Shown here: positions 1 through 6,291 of the stretch, piece after piece
Layout of the letters: each line of letters opens with the position of its first letter
Position numbering within the stretch: position 1 is the first letter of the stretch
Origin: Opitutaceae bacterium
GTDB taxonomy: Bacteria > Verrucomicrobiota > Verrucomicrobiia > Opitutales > Opitutaceae
DNA: 6,441 nt
Assembly: GCA_031282705.1 (NCBI GenBank)
Contig: JAITDF010000083.1
Span: 1-6,441, forward strand
Direction of reading: 5' to 3'
Notes under the pieces: generated by a model
The model's database searches: none
What the model was told of the DNA's origin: nothing
The model's input: the letters and a program-made list of their open reading frames with translations, nothing else
Position numbers and translations under genes: made by a program

Positions 1-249
1 CCTGATGCGGAGCGATTGGAGCATGGCCCGTCATGGTCGGACAAAAACCATGCGATTTTCAAGCGGGCGATTGCCGCCGCCGCCCGATTTCCGCCCGCCC
101 GGCGGAGCGAACGCAAGGCGCGACAGGAAGCGACGCCTCCGCCCCCCAAGGCCGCTGATTACGCCCGTGACAAAGGGCGCGCGTTGCTCCACAACTGCCT
201 CAACGCCGAGGCCGTGGCTCCGACAGACGGCTTGAATGCGCGCCACTAA
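1..249 (+). CDS. Possible 3' end of an unrecognised upstream gene (partial)
   Basis: The frame is open from the first base of the window to a TAA at 247-249, giving about 82 residues with no convincing internal start. Its product is more protein-like than the other frames: an Ala/Lys/Arg-rich helix-prone stretch (residues about 17-45), a Pro run (about 47-52), then a mixed segment ending in LNARH. By hand count about 73% of third codon positions are G or C against about 56% of second positions, which agrees with coding in GC-rich DNA but is a weak signal. It ends 31 bases before the ATG of the next gene on the same strand, so the two could be co-transcribed. I do not recognise a family. It could also be non-coding GC-rich DNA that happens to lack stops. 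Confidence 0.4.
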   Translation, partial: PDAERLEHGPSWSDKNHAIFKRAIAAAARFPPARRSERKARQEATPPPPKAADYARDKGRALLHNCLNAEAVAPTDGLNARH

Positions 250-253
250 TTCC

Positions 254-271
254 ACCACCACCACCACCACC
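254..271 (+). repeat. (ACC)6 trinucleotide repeat in the gene leader
   Basis: Six perfect ACC units lie 10-27 bases before the ATG at 281, where a ribosome binding site would normally sit. If translation began at the in-frame ATG at 236 they would encode six threonines. The signal peptide argues for the start at 281, so the repeat is probably untranslated leader. Slippage would change leader length without moving the frame. Confidence 0.85.
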
Positions 272-280
272 GCCTTCTGC

Positions 281-2074
281 ATGAACAAAATCAAGCGCAC
301 CCTACTGCTCGCCGCCGCGCTGCCCGCCATCATGCCAGCGCCCGCGCGCGCCGCCACGCCGCTCGCCGACCTCGTCGGGGAGGACGCCCCGCTTGTCGTG
401 CTCGTGGACAACGTCCCCCGCCTGCTCAGACACTGGGAGGGCTGCCCGGCGGCCCGGATGCTGGACGACCCGGAAATCACCGGCTTTTTCAACCCCGGCC
501 ACACGCCCCCCGTCCTCCCCGCCCTGGACGGACTCCTGAGGCAGGACTTCGGCCACGGCGCGAAGGAACTGCTCGCCTTTGCGCAAGGAGGCGCGCTCTT
601 CGCCATCCCAAACGTGGAAGGCCTGGCGCAGGGCAGGCCGCCGGTGCTCCTCATCGTGGAACTGGGCGGCAACGCCGCGAAACTGGAGGCGCTGCTGGAC
701 TCGAAGGCCTTCAGGGAAAAAACCCGCCTCCTCCGCGAAACCACAAGCCACGCCGGCGCGACGCTCCATTATGACAGATACGGCGGCGACAGCGGCTTCG
801 TCATGGCCTGGTCGATCAACGAAGGGACGCTGTATTGCAGCCCGGCGCGCGACCTGGTGAGCGGCGCGCTTGACCGGGTGGTCGCCGCCATCGCCGCCGC
901 CCGCGCCGGCGGCGCGCCGGACGCCTTCGGCAAGTCCGCGCGCCACCTGCGCATGAAGGAGCGCGCCGGCGGCATGCCCCACGCCCTCCTCGCCGTGGAC
1001 TTCCGCGAAATCGTCCCCCTGCTCGACCTCATGCTCAAAATGCAGGCCGCGGGCGCGCCCGGCCCCGCCGCCGCGATGCTGGACCTCGCCCACCTGACCT
1101 CCCACCTCGGCCTCGACGCGGCGCGGGATTTTTACGTGAGCGCGCGCCTGGCCGAAGAGTATGCCGAAATCACCAGCGGCCTCACCTGCACGGAGGAACG
1201 CGGCTTGCTGAAGCTCATGACGGCGGTCCAGGAAGGCCCGTTCGCCCAGCCCCCGTTTCTGGCGGCGGACAGCCTGGGCTTCGCCACCGCGCGGCTCAGC
1301 CTCCCGGTGTTTTATGACGTGCTGGAGGAAATGCTCAAAGGCGCCTCCCCCATGATGCACGCGATGTTCGAGCACCGCATCGCCGCCTTCAACCGGCAAA
1401 ACGGCATCGACGTGAAACGCGACCTCCTCGGCAGCCTTGGCGGCGACGTCTTCATGGTCAGGCGCCGCCCGCCGGCGGGCGACGCGCCGCCCGCCGCGCC
1501 GGACATCGCCTTTGTGCTCCCGCTGAAGGACGAGCGCCTTTTCGCATCGACGCTGAACACCTTGAAAAAAGCGGCGGGGCTGGAGGACACCGGGAGACTG
1601 TCCGCCCGCGACCATCTCGGCGCGACGATTTACACGCTGGAGCACGGCGTCAACCCCGGCGACCGGATGTTCCATGCGGTGGTGAACGGGCATTTTATCA
1701 TTGGCATCAGCTCCACGGCCTCGGCCGTCGAAAGCGTCATCCAAGGCATGACGGGCAAAACGGCCTCCGTCTGGGGCCGGCCCGAGATCATCGAGTCGCT
1801 GGCCGACGTGCCCGGCGACGCGTTTGCCTATCGCTACGAGGACACGGCCTCGATCATGGATGATTTCTTCGACGCGTTCGAGCGTCTCGCGAAGCGCGCG
1901 ACCGCCGCCGCCCCGCCCGATTCCCCGCACGCGAAACGCACACTGGGGCCGAAGCCCGGCGCCGCGACGCTGGAAAAATACTGGGGCGCCATGTCCGGCT
2001 TCAACCAGCGCGACGCGCGCGGCATTTACATCAAGTCCAGGATATATTACAAAAAAACCCCGCCGCCGTCTTGA
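281..2074 (+). CDS. Exported DUF3352-like protein of unknown function
   Basis: A 597-residue protein with a classical signal peptide: basic residues K3, K5 and R6, a hydrophobic core at about 7-20, and an ARA motif (22-24) predicting cleavage before A25. This decides the start at 281; the in-frame ATG at 236 would add 15 residues, mostly threonine, in front of the signal. No Shine-Dalgarno sequence is seen. After cleavage come the segment LVVLVDNVPRLLRHWEGCP (38-56) and a DDPEITGFF stretch (62-70). This opening, the later LGGDVFMV (386-393), and the phrase with ATIYTLEHG (448-456) resemble the layout of DUF3352-type exported proteins common in Verrucomicrobiota and Planctomycetota, whose function is unknown. 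There is no second membrane segment, lipobox or obvious catalytic motif. Residues 394-406 and 541-560 are Pro/Ala-rich linkers, and the C-terminus is basic and aromatic (IYYKK). The protein is probably periplasmic or secreted. The reading frame is secure; the family assignment is from memory of motif layout and is moderate. Confidence 0.85.
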   Translation: MNKIKRTLLLAAALPAIMPAPARAATPLADLVGEDAPLVVLVDNVPRLLRHWEGCPAARMLDDPEITGFFNPGHTPPVLPALDGLLRQDFGHGAKELLAFAQGGALFAIPNVEGLAQGRPPVLLIVELGGNAAKLEALLDSKAFREKTRLLRETTSHAGATLHYDRYGGDSGFVMAWSINEGTLYCSPARDLVSGALDRVVAAIAAARAGGAPDAFGKSARHLRMKERAGGMPHALLAVDFREIVPLLDLMLKMQAAGAPGPAAAMLDLAHLTSHLGLDAARDFYVSARLAEEYAEITSGLTCTEERGLLKLMTAVQEGPFAQPPFLAADSLGFATARLSLPVFYDVLEEMLKGASPMMHAMFEHRIAAFNRQNGIDVKRDLLGSLGGDVFMVRRRPPAGDAPPAAPDIAFVLPLKDERLFASTLNTLKKAAGLEDTGRLSARDHLGATIYTLEHGVNPGDRMFHAVVNGHFIIGISSTASAVESVIQGMTGKTASVWGRPEIIESLADVPGDAFAYRYEDTASIMDDFFDAFERLAKRATAAAPPDSPHAKRTLGPKPGAATLEKYWGAMSGFNQRDARGIYIKSRIYYKKTPPPS

Positions 2075-2117
2075 ATGGATGGATGCCGTGGCCTTCGCCG
2101 GGCCGTGGCCCCGCCGG

Positions 2118-2182
2118 CCCCCCCTGCTTGATTCCCGCGCCATTCCGCCCCCTTGCGCCAAAAAAGATTCCGGCAGGGGGGG
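2118..2182. repeat. 10-bp inverted repeat, C7TGC / GCAG7
   Basis: CCCCCCCTGC at 2118-2127 is the exact reverse complement of GCAGGGGGGG at 2173-2182, with 45 bases between. It lies in the gap between the convergent exported-protein and aldolase genes, 44 bases after the stop of the former. It could fold in transcripts from either side and help to end the plus-strand transcript, but no T-run follows it on that strand, so I do not call it a terminator. Homopolymer arms can arise by chance in such GC-rich sequence. Confidence 0.45.
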
Positions 2183-2193
2183 GACAACAGCGC

Positions 2194-2226
2194 AAAAAAA
2201 GCGCGCCCCAAAAAATGGAACGCGCT
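2194..2226 (-). terminator. Intrinsic terminator of the aldolase gene
   Basis: Read on the minus strand, AGCGCG (2226-2221) pairs with CGCGCT (2205-2200). Inside it two U-G pairs and three more Watson-Crick pairs (2210-2208 with 2218-2216) extend the stem to 11 bp, closing a loop of five U. The stem runs directly into seven T (2200-2194). It begins 35 bases after the aldolase stop codon. This is a textbook rho-independent terminator for the minus strand. The plus strand has no T-run after the hairpin, so it is not bidirectional. Confidence 0.85.
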
Positions 2227-2260
2227 GGAGGGAATTTTGTATGGCCCAAAAAACCCGAAA

Positions 2261-3211
2261 TTATTTCCCGAGGCTGGAGCGAAGGTCGTCGAGCTGGCCG
2301 GCGCTGCCGAGGAGCTGGTTGCGGCTGGCGATGAACTTCGAGTATTCCTCGATGTAAACCTTGCCGGGGGCGCGGAAATCGAACTCGGCGGGCTTGTCGC
2401 GGAAAAATTCGCGGTGCACGCGGGTCCACACGAGGCGGCCGTCGGTGTCGATGTTGATCTTGGTGACGCCGAGCCGGGCGGCCGGGAGATATTCGTTCAC
2501 GTCCACCCCGGCGGAATCCTTGATCGCGCCGCCGGCGGCGTTGATGCGCGCGACCTCATCCTGCGGAACGGAGGAGGAGCCGTGCATGACAAGCGGGAAG
2601 CCGGGCAGGCGGGCCTTGATTTTTTCCAGCACATCGAAGTGGAGCGACTGCCTGCCCTTGAACTTGAAGGCGCCGTGCGAAGTGCCGATGGCGCAGGCGA
2701 GGGAGTCGCAGCCGGTCTTCCGGACAAAATCCTCCGCCTCCTTCGGGTCGGTGAGGGTGGCGTGCCCGTCCTCGACCTTCACGTCCTCCTCGACCCCGCC
2801 GAGCTGGCCGAGCTCGGCCTCGACGGAGATGCCCTTGGCGTGCGCGGCGTCAACGACGCGCTTGGTGATCGCGACATTCTTGTCGAAGGGATCGTGCGAG
2901 GCGTCGATCATGACGGAGCTGTAGAAGCCGGAGTTGATGCAGTCGTAGCACGTCTCCTCGTCGCCGTGGTCGAGGTGGACGGCGAAAATGGCCTCGGGGA
3001 AGATCGTGTCGGCCGAGCGAATCATGCCTTCAAGCATGAGTTTGTCGGTGTATTTGCGCGCGCCCTTGGAAATCTGGATGATGAACGGGGCCTTGGAGGC
3101 GATGGCGCCCTTGAAGAGGCCCATCGTTTGCTCGGCATTGTTGATGTTGTAGGCGCCGACGGCGTATTTGCCGTAGGCGTGTTTGAAGAGCTGCGCGGTT
3201 GTGACGATCAT
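2261..3211 (-). CDS. fba: Class II fructose-1,6-bisphosphate aldolase
   Basis: A 316-residue cytosolic zinc aldolase that splits fructose 1,6-bisphosphate to dihydroxyacetone phosphate and glyceraldehyde 3-phosphate in glycolysis, and runs in reverse in gluconeogenesis. The expected sites are all present by motif match to class II enzymes: HLDHG at 79-83 (catalytic D81, zinc ligand H82), EAELG at 131-135, the GGVEED loop at 138-143, GTSHG at 176-180 (H179, metal), MHGSSS at 209-214 (H210, metal; then phosphate loop), and NIDTD at 253-257 (substrate phosphate binding). Length and the long tail after NIDTD favour fructose-bisphosphate aldolase over the shorter tagatose-bisphosphate aldolases (GatY/KbaY), though substrate cannot be proved from sequence. 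The start is the ATG at 3211, whose product begins MIVTTAQLFKHAYG as usual for the family; no Shine-Dalgarno is seen. A strong terminator follows at 2226. The upstream minus-strand gene is 277 bases away across a large palindrome, so this is probably transcribed alone. Confidence 0.97.
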   Translation of the reverse strand: MIVTTAQLFKHAYGKYAVGAYNINNAEQTMGLFKGAIASKAPFIIQISKGARKYTDKLMLEGMIRSADTIFPEAIFAVHLDHGDEETCYDCINSGFYSSVMIDASHDPFDKNVAITKRVVDAAHAKGISVEAELGQLGGVEEDVKVEDGHATLTDPKEAEDFVRKTGCDSLACAIGTSHGAFKFKGRQSLHFDVLEKIKARLPGFPLVMHGSSSVPQDEVARINAAGGAIKDSAGVDVNEYLPAARLGVTKINIDTDGRLVWTRVHREFFRDKPAEFDFRAPGKVYIEEYSKFIASRNQLLGSAGQLDDLRSSLGK

Positions 3212-3235
3212 GGTTTATGAAGATAAAGGACGCTG

Positions 3236-3265
3236 AGCGTATTCTTTTCGGGGGCGGGCCGGCAA
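3236..3265 (-). promoter_or_regulatory. Weak candidate sigma-70-type promoter for fba
   Basis: On the minus strand TTGCCG (3265-3260) matches four of six bases of the -35 consensus. After an 18-base spacer TACGCT (3241-3236) matches three of six of the -10 box. The -10 would lie 24 bases before the aldolase ATG. It sits between the palindrome and the gene, where a promoter is expected, but the match is poor and could be chance. Confidence 0.22.
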
Positions 3266-3293
3266 GGTTTTTCGTGCACGGTGAAAGAAAGGG

Positions 3294-3483
3294 TGCGACA
3301 GGAAGTGATGTGCACTCCCTCAAAAGGCGGGTTCACCCCAAAGTGATGCCCCCCCTCCTTCTTCTTTCCTCTTTCTCTTTCTCTTTCGTCAGGAACGGGC
3401 AGGAGAAAGATAAAGATAAAGAGAAAGATAAAGAGGAAGGAATAAAGAGAAAGACTCCGGCGGTGACATCACTTCCTGTCGCA
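3294..3483. repeat. 190-bp nested palindrome with 18-bp perfect arms
   Basis: TGCGACAGGAAGTGATGT at 3294-3311 is the exact reverse complement of 3466-3483. The arms enclose 154 bases that contain a second palindrome (separate entry). The core AAGTGATG occurs again as a direct copy at 3341-3348. The element fills the gap between the tandem minus-strand YecA-like gene, whose stop codon is at 3491-3489, and the aldolase. Transcribed from the upstream gene it would make a very large hairpin. It carries no open frame worth calling. It could be a non-autonomous (MITE-like) insertion, an extended terminator, or a processing structure. Flanking target-site duplication is not evident: GGG is to the left and TCC to the right. 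Confidence 0.75.
3366..3438. repeat. Polypyrimidine/polypurine hairpin inside the palindrome
   Basis: Positions 3366-3386 and 3418-3438 are reverse complements at 20 of 21 positions, with a 31-base loop. The left side belongs to a pure C/T tract of 39 bases (3349-3387). The right side belongs to a purine-rich tract (3401-3454) built from GATAAA and GAGAAA units. Base composition is sharply different from the GC-rich surroundings. Strand-asymmetric tracts of this kind can adopt hairpin or triplex forms; that is general knowledge and is not shown here. Confidence 0.75.
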
Positions 3484-3488
3484 TCCCC

Positions 3489-4694
3489 CTATTCCCCGCC
3501 CTCCCCGTGCAGCGCGCAGTAGATTGTCACGACCGCGTCGTTCAGCGTGGGGAGCTTGCCGCCGGCGCCGTCGTCGAGGGTGCCGGCATCATCATCGCCG
3601 GCACCGGCGCCGCCATCCTCCGCCTCGGCGGCGGCGGCGGCCTTTCCCAGCTGCACGATGATGCCGTCCGGCTCGAACGGCGCGGCCCAGCAGCGCAGCG
3701 TTTTCCAGCACTGCGCGAGGTCGGGGCGGGCGAGCGCGCCGGCCCATTCGTCCTCGTATTCCCCGACCAGATCCATGAACCCTTGCGCCCACTCCAGCAT
3801 CGCGCTGATGAATTCCATGCGGAATTCGATTTTCCCCGGCGCGTCTTCCCCGGTCTCGTTCTCGTTGGGCGACAAAATGATTATCGGGTGCCCCTCCTCC
3901 ATTTCCACCTCCAAAAAGCGCTCCAGCTGGCGCCAGTAGATTCCCAGCAACGTTTCCTCCGGCGTGGGCGCGTCGCCGTCCTCCCCGCCCTCGCCGTCCT
4001 CCCCGTCACCGAAGACAAGCCCGCTCCAGGTCATGAGCACGTCCTCGAAGTCAAACGTGCCGGGCTGGCAGAGCATCGCGGTCAGCGCGCCCGTCAGCGC
4101 GTGGACGCTGAACTCCGCGTCCCGCTTTTCGAACATCGCAGCCAGCGTGTTGCGTGTTTCGACGATGGCCTCGGCGGAGATGTCGGGGTCGTCGAGCAAA
4201 TCCGCATATGAGGTGAAATCGTAGCCGTCCGGCCCGCAGCGCGTGTCGAGCACGGCGAGCACGCGCCGCACGCGCTCCTCGTCGTCGGCCTGGCCCTGGA
4301 TGTAGTGCGGGCGGCCCCCGTCGCCGTAGGCAAACGTCTCCGTGCACATGCCCGCGTCGATGCCGCCGAGCACGCGCCGGGCCTTGCGGAAATCGCGGTG
4401 CGGCGCGAACCCGAGCCGCTCCGCGTAGGCCACGGCGCCCTCGATGAGTTTTTTCGCCCACGCCGGGTGAATCGTCTCCATGATGTCTTTCGGGAGACGC
4501 GCCTCCATTACTTCCGCCAGCCCGGCCTCGTCCGTGCCGTCCAGCAGCCAGGCGTCCTTCACGCCGAGGCAGAAAATGTCCACGAGGAAAAACCCGGCGA
4601 CCGCGCCGCCGTCATCGTCTATGCGCGTGACGATTATGCTGGCCAGGCCGGTGCCGCGCCAGTTTTTGGTGATGCAAGATTGGAAACGTCTCAT
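3489..4694 (-). CDS. Conserved hypothetical protein, YecA/UPF0149-like C-terminal half
   Basis: A 401-residue acidic, soluble protein without signal peptide or membrane segment. Residues about 14-150 resemble a module that recurs in bacterial conserved hypothetical proteins: GLASIIVTR (16-24), FLVDIFCLGVKDAW (36-49), HPAWAKKLIEGAVAYAERLG (76-95), FAPHRDF (96-102) and YGDGGRPHYIQG (123-134). Residues about 195-345 look like the YecA/UPF0149 fold: SVHALTGALTAMLCQPG (196-212) and EWAQGFMDLVGEYEDEW (301-317). The C-terminal Cys/His SEC-C zinc motif found in many YecA proteins is absent. Two Asp/Glu/Gly-rich low-complexity stretches (229-246 and 355-379) look like flexible linkers. No biochemical function is known to me for either part. 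The start is the ATG at 4694, supported by the conserved N-terminal module beginning soon after; no Shine-Dalgarno is visible. The gene is divergent from holA and lies upstream of fba on the same strand. Confidence 0.85.
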   Translation of the reverse strand: MRRFQSCITKNWRGTGLASIIVTRIDDDGGAVAGFFLVDIFCLGVKDAWLLDGTDEAGLAEVMEARLPKDIMETIHPAWAKKLIEGAVAYAERLGFAPHRDFRKARRVLGGIDAGMCTETFAYGDGGRPHYIQGQADDEERVRRVLAVLDTRCGPDGYDFTSYADLLDDPDISAEAIVETRNTLAAMFEKRDAEFSVHALTGALTAMLCQPGTFDFEDVLMTWSGLVFGDGEDGEGGEDGDAPTPEETLLGIYWRQLERFLEVEMEEGHPIIILSPNENETGEDAPGKIEFRMEFISAMLEWAQGFMDLVGEYEDEWAGALARPDLAQCWKTLRCWAAPFEPDGIIVQLGKAAAAAEAEDGGAGAGDDDAGTLDDGAGGKLPTLNDAVVTIYCALHGEGGE

Positions 4695-4702
4695 GGAATT
4701 TT

Positions 4703-4723
4703 GGATGCGAGGATGCGGATGCG
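4703..4723. repeat. GGATGCG short direct repeats
   Basis: GGATGCG occurs at 4703-4709, 4711-4717 and, overlapping by one base, 4717-4723, just upstream of the minus-strand start at 4694. It covers the place where a ribosome binding site or proximal promoter would lie. No function can be assigned. Confidence 0.6.
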
Positions 4724-4936
4724 GAGGTTCGGATCAAAAGGACGCAGTTTGCGCATGACGGAAGGCGGCGAACAGCAAAATTGGCGCCGGCGCGCCTATT
4801 AACTGATGGGACGCAGCCAAGGGAATCCACGGGTTTCGCGAAGGCGCGGCGGCGAGCAAGAGGACGGGAACGATTTTTTGGCGGGGTGTGCGGGGGTGGT
4901 TCGCCTTTGCGCCGCGCCCATCGGGCCGGTCTTGTT

Positions 4937-4961
4937 ACTTGCCACTTGTCACTTGTCACTT
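4937..4961. repeat. ACTTGTC heptamer array upstream of holA
   Basis: Three consecutive heptamers, ACTTGCC (4937-4943), ACTTGTC (4944-4950) and ACTTGTC (4951-4957), are followed by a partial ACTT (4958-4961). They end 26 bases before the holA ATG and run into a C/T-rich leader (4961-4981). On the minus strand the unit reads GACAAGT. Similar arrays occur in intergenic DNA of several bacterial phyla and give rise to spurious repetitive predicted proteins. Confidence 0.8.
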
Positions 4962-4987
4962 CTCTCTCGTTGCCTCTCTCTAGCGCG

Positions 4988-6097
4988 ATGTCCACGGCGA
5001 AGCCCTTCATCTTTGTCTGCGGCGCGGATGACTTTCTGGTCAACCGCGCGGGCAAGGCGCGTTTCGACGGGCTGGCGCGCGAGGTCGAGGACGAGTTTTC
5101 CCGCGAGGTGCTGAACGGTTTCGCCAACACTGTCGCCGAGGTCGAGGCCGCCTTGGGATGTTTTCGCGAGAGCGTGCAAACCGTGTCGATGTTCGGCGGC
5201 AAACGCCTCGTGTGGCTGAAGGACGTGAATTTCCTCGCCGACAGCGTGATCGGCCGCGCCGAGAGCACGCTCAAGCTCGTGGAGGACTTGCAGGAGCTGC
5301 TCGCCGGGGTGACGCCCGGCGAGGTGCTCGTGCTCATCACCGCCGCGCCCATCGACCGGCGGCGGGCGTTTTGCAAGTGGTGCGAGAAGACGGCCGATTT
5401 TGTGTTCACCGGCGGCGCCGACACCGACAAAAATGCCGACGCGCTCGCCGGCGTCATCGAGGCCGAGGCGCGCGCGCTGGGCGTGTCCTTCGGCGAAGGC
5501 GCGCTGCGCCTGCTGCTCGCGCGCGCGGGCGCCAACACCCGCCTGCTCATCGAGGAGACGCACAAGCTCGCCACCGCGCTCGACGAAGGCGCGACCGTGA
5601 TCGAGGAGCCGCTCGTGGACGAACTCACGCCCAACATCGCCGAGGGCGATTTTTTCGAGGCGGCGGAGGCGTTCTTCAGCGGCGACCTGAAATGGACGCT
5701 GGCCGCGCTGCACCGGCATTTTTTCGGTGGCGGCGACGCGCGCCCGGTCATCGCGTCGCTCCAGAACCGCAACCGCCTGCTGCTTCAGGTGCGCGCGCTG
5801 GTGGATGCCGGCGATCTGCGCTCCGGGCCGCGCGGTTTCAGCAAGGCCGACCTCGACCGCGCGATGGCGGCCTACGGGCGGCATTTCACCGGCGCGACGG
5901 AGAAAAGCGCCTACAACCTTTTCACGCAGCATCCCTTTTACCTGGGCAAGCTGGCTGACGCCAGAAAACTCCCGGCCATGCGCCGCCTCATCGACAACCA
6001 GATGGAGCTGGTCAACGCCTTCGAGGAGATCATCCGCCGGCCGGACGATCAGGAGGAGGTCTTGCGCGAGATGGCCGTGCGCTGCCTGGGCGCATGA
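4988..6097 (+). CDS. holA: DNA polymerase III subunit delta (clamp loader)
   Basis: A 369-residue cytosolic protein, slightly longer than the usual 330-350. Delta is the clamp-opening subunit of the replicative clamp loader: it binds the beta sliding clamp and, with delta' and gamma/tau, loads it on primed DNA. Family landmarks in order: FIFVCGADDFLVNR (7-20) at the N-terminal AAA+-like domain, SMFGGKRLVWLKDV (67-80), VLVLITAAPIDRRRAFCKWC (113-132), a middle region with RLLLARAGANTRLLIEETHKL (174-194), TPNIAEGDFFEAAEAFFSGD (214-233), the helical segment VIASLQNRNRLLLQVRALVD (254-273), and QHPFYLGKL (314-322) in the C-terminal collar domain. Like other delta subunits it lacks a usable Walker A motif. 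The ATG at 4988 is chosen because family similarity begins at once; the open frame further upstream is Arg-rich and unlike the family. No Shine-Dalgarno is visible. No clear terminator follows, only repeats. Confidence 0.93.
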   Translation: MSTAKPFIFVCGADDFLVNRAGKARFDGLAREVEDEFSREVLNGFANTVAEVEAALGCFRESVQTVSMFGGKRLVWLKDVNFLADSVIGRAESTLKLVEDLQELLAGVTPGEVLVLITAAPIDRRRAFCKWCEKTADFVFTGGADTDKNADALAGVIEAEARALGVSFGEGALRLLLARAGANTRLLIEETHKLATALDEGATVIEEPLVDELTPNIAEGDFFEAAEAFFSGDLKWTLAALHRHFFGGGDARPVIASLQNRNRLLLQVRALVDAGDLRSGPRGFSKADLDRAMAAYGRHFTGATEKSAYNLFTQHPFYLGKLADARKLPAMRRLIDNQMELVNAFEEIIRRPDDQEEVLREMAVRCLGA

Positions 6098-6233
6098 GGG
6101 GCGGGGGAGGGGAGTCGAAAGGCCAGACGTGAAGGGCGGGAAGTGAAAGGAAAAAGGGGAATGGCGAGTGTTGAAGGGCGCAAAGCGGCGGAGGCGCGCG
6201 CATGGGAAAAGCTCACGCGGAGGCTTTGGTGAC

Positions 6234-6257
6234 GTAGGGCAAGCGTCCCGCTTGCCT
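6234..6257 (+). repeat. Hairpin repeat, copy 1 (GTAGGGC.AGCGTCCCGC type)
   Basis: A 24-base unit starting GTAGGGCAAGCG and ending CGCTTGCCT. It contains a perfect 8-bp stem (6238-6245 with 6249-6256) around a TCC loop. It differs from copy 2 at 6339-6362 at one position only (A versus G at the seventh base of difference-free flanks, position 6241 versus 6346). REP-like in size and structure. Confidence 0.85.
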
Positions 6258-6291
6258 TCCCCTTTGATGGCGCAACGCGCCGCTGTCCTTT

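Larger units (their letters stand above)
4695..4987. other. Divergent intergenic region, no clear promoter
   Basis: These 293 bases separate the YecA-like gene (minus) from holA (plus) and must carry both promoters unless one gene is read from elsewhere. I see GGATGCG repeats at the left, a GC-rich palindromic patch (GGCGCC and GGCGCGCC, about 4783-4796), and a heptamer array followed by a pyrimidine-rich run just before holA. No sigma-70 box pair good enough to call was found. The frame in front of holA is open back to 4781, but its Arg-rich translation does not look like protein. Confidence 0.6.

Noticed and set aside
236..280. Earlier start for the exported protein at 236
   Set aside because: It would put a polythreonine stretch before the signal peptide and overlap the preceding open frame; the ATG at 281 gives a standard signal sequence.
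302..2161. Long open frame (about 619 codons) on the minus strand opposite the exported-protein gene
   Set aside because: It is His/Arg/Gly-rich with no recognisable motif and mirrors the high third-position GC of the plus-strand gene, which has a signal peptide and normal composition.
2075..2260. Bidirectional terminator for both convergent genes
   Set aside because: The strong hairpin has a T-run only on the minus strand, and the C7/G7 inverted repeat has none on the plus strand.
2153..3220. Open frame of 355 codons on the plus strand across the aldolase
   Set aside because: It is antisense to a gene whose catalytic motifs are all intact; composition is Val/Gly/Asp-biased, as expected of a codon-mirror frame.
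3212..3488. Riboswitch or structured leader controlling fba
   Set aside because: No conserved riboswitch core was recognised; the structure is explained by simple palindromes and low-complexity tracts.
4781..4987. N-terminal extension of HolA by 69 residues
   Set aside because: The extra residues are Arg/Gly-rich, include the translated heptamer array, and precede the conserved HolA start; the ATG at 4988 fits the family.
4612..5772. Minus-strand open frame overlapping holA and the YecA-like gene
   Set aside because: Ser/Arg/Ala-rich shadow covering two well supported genes; no family resemblance.
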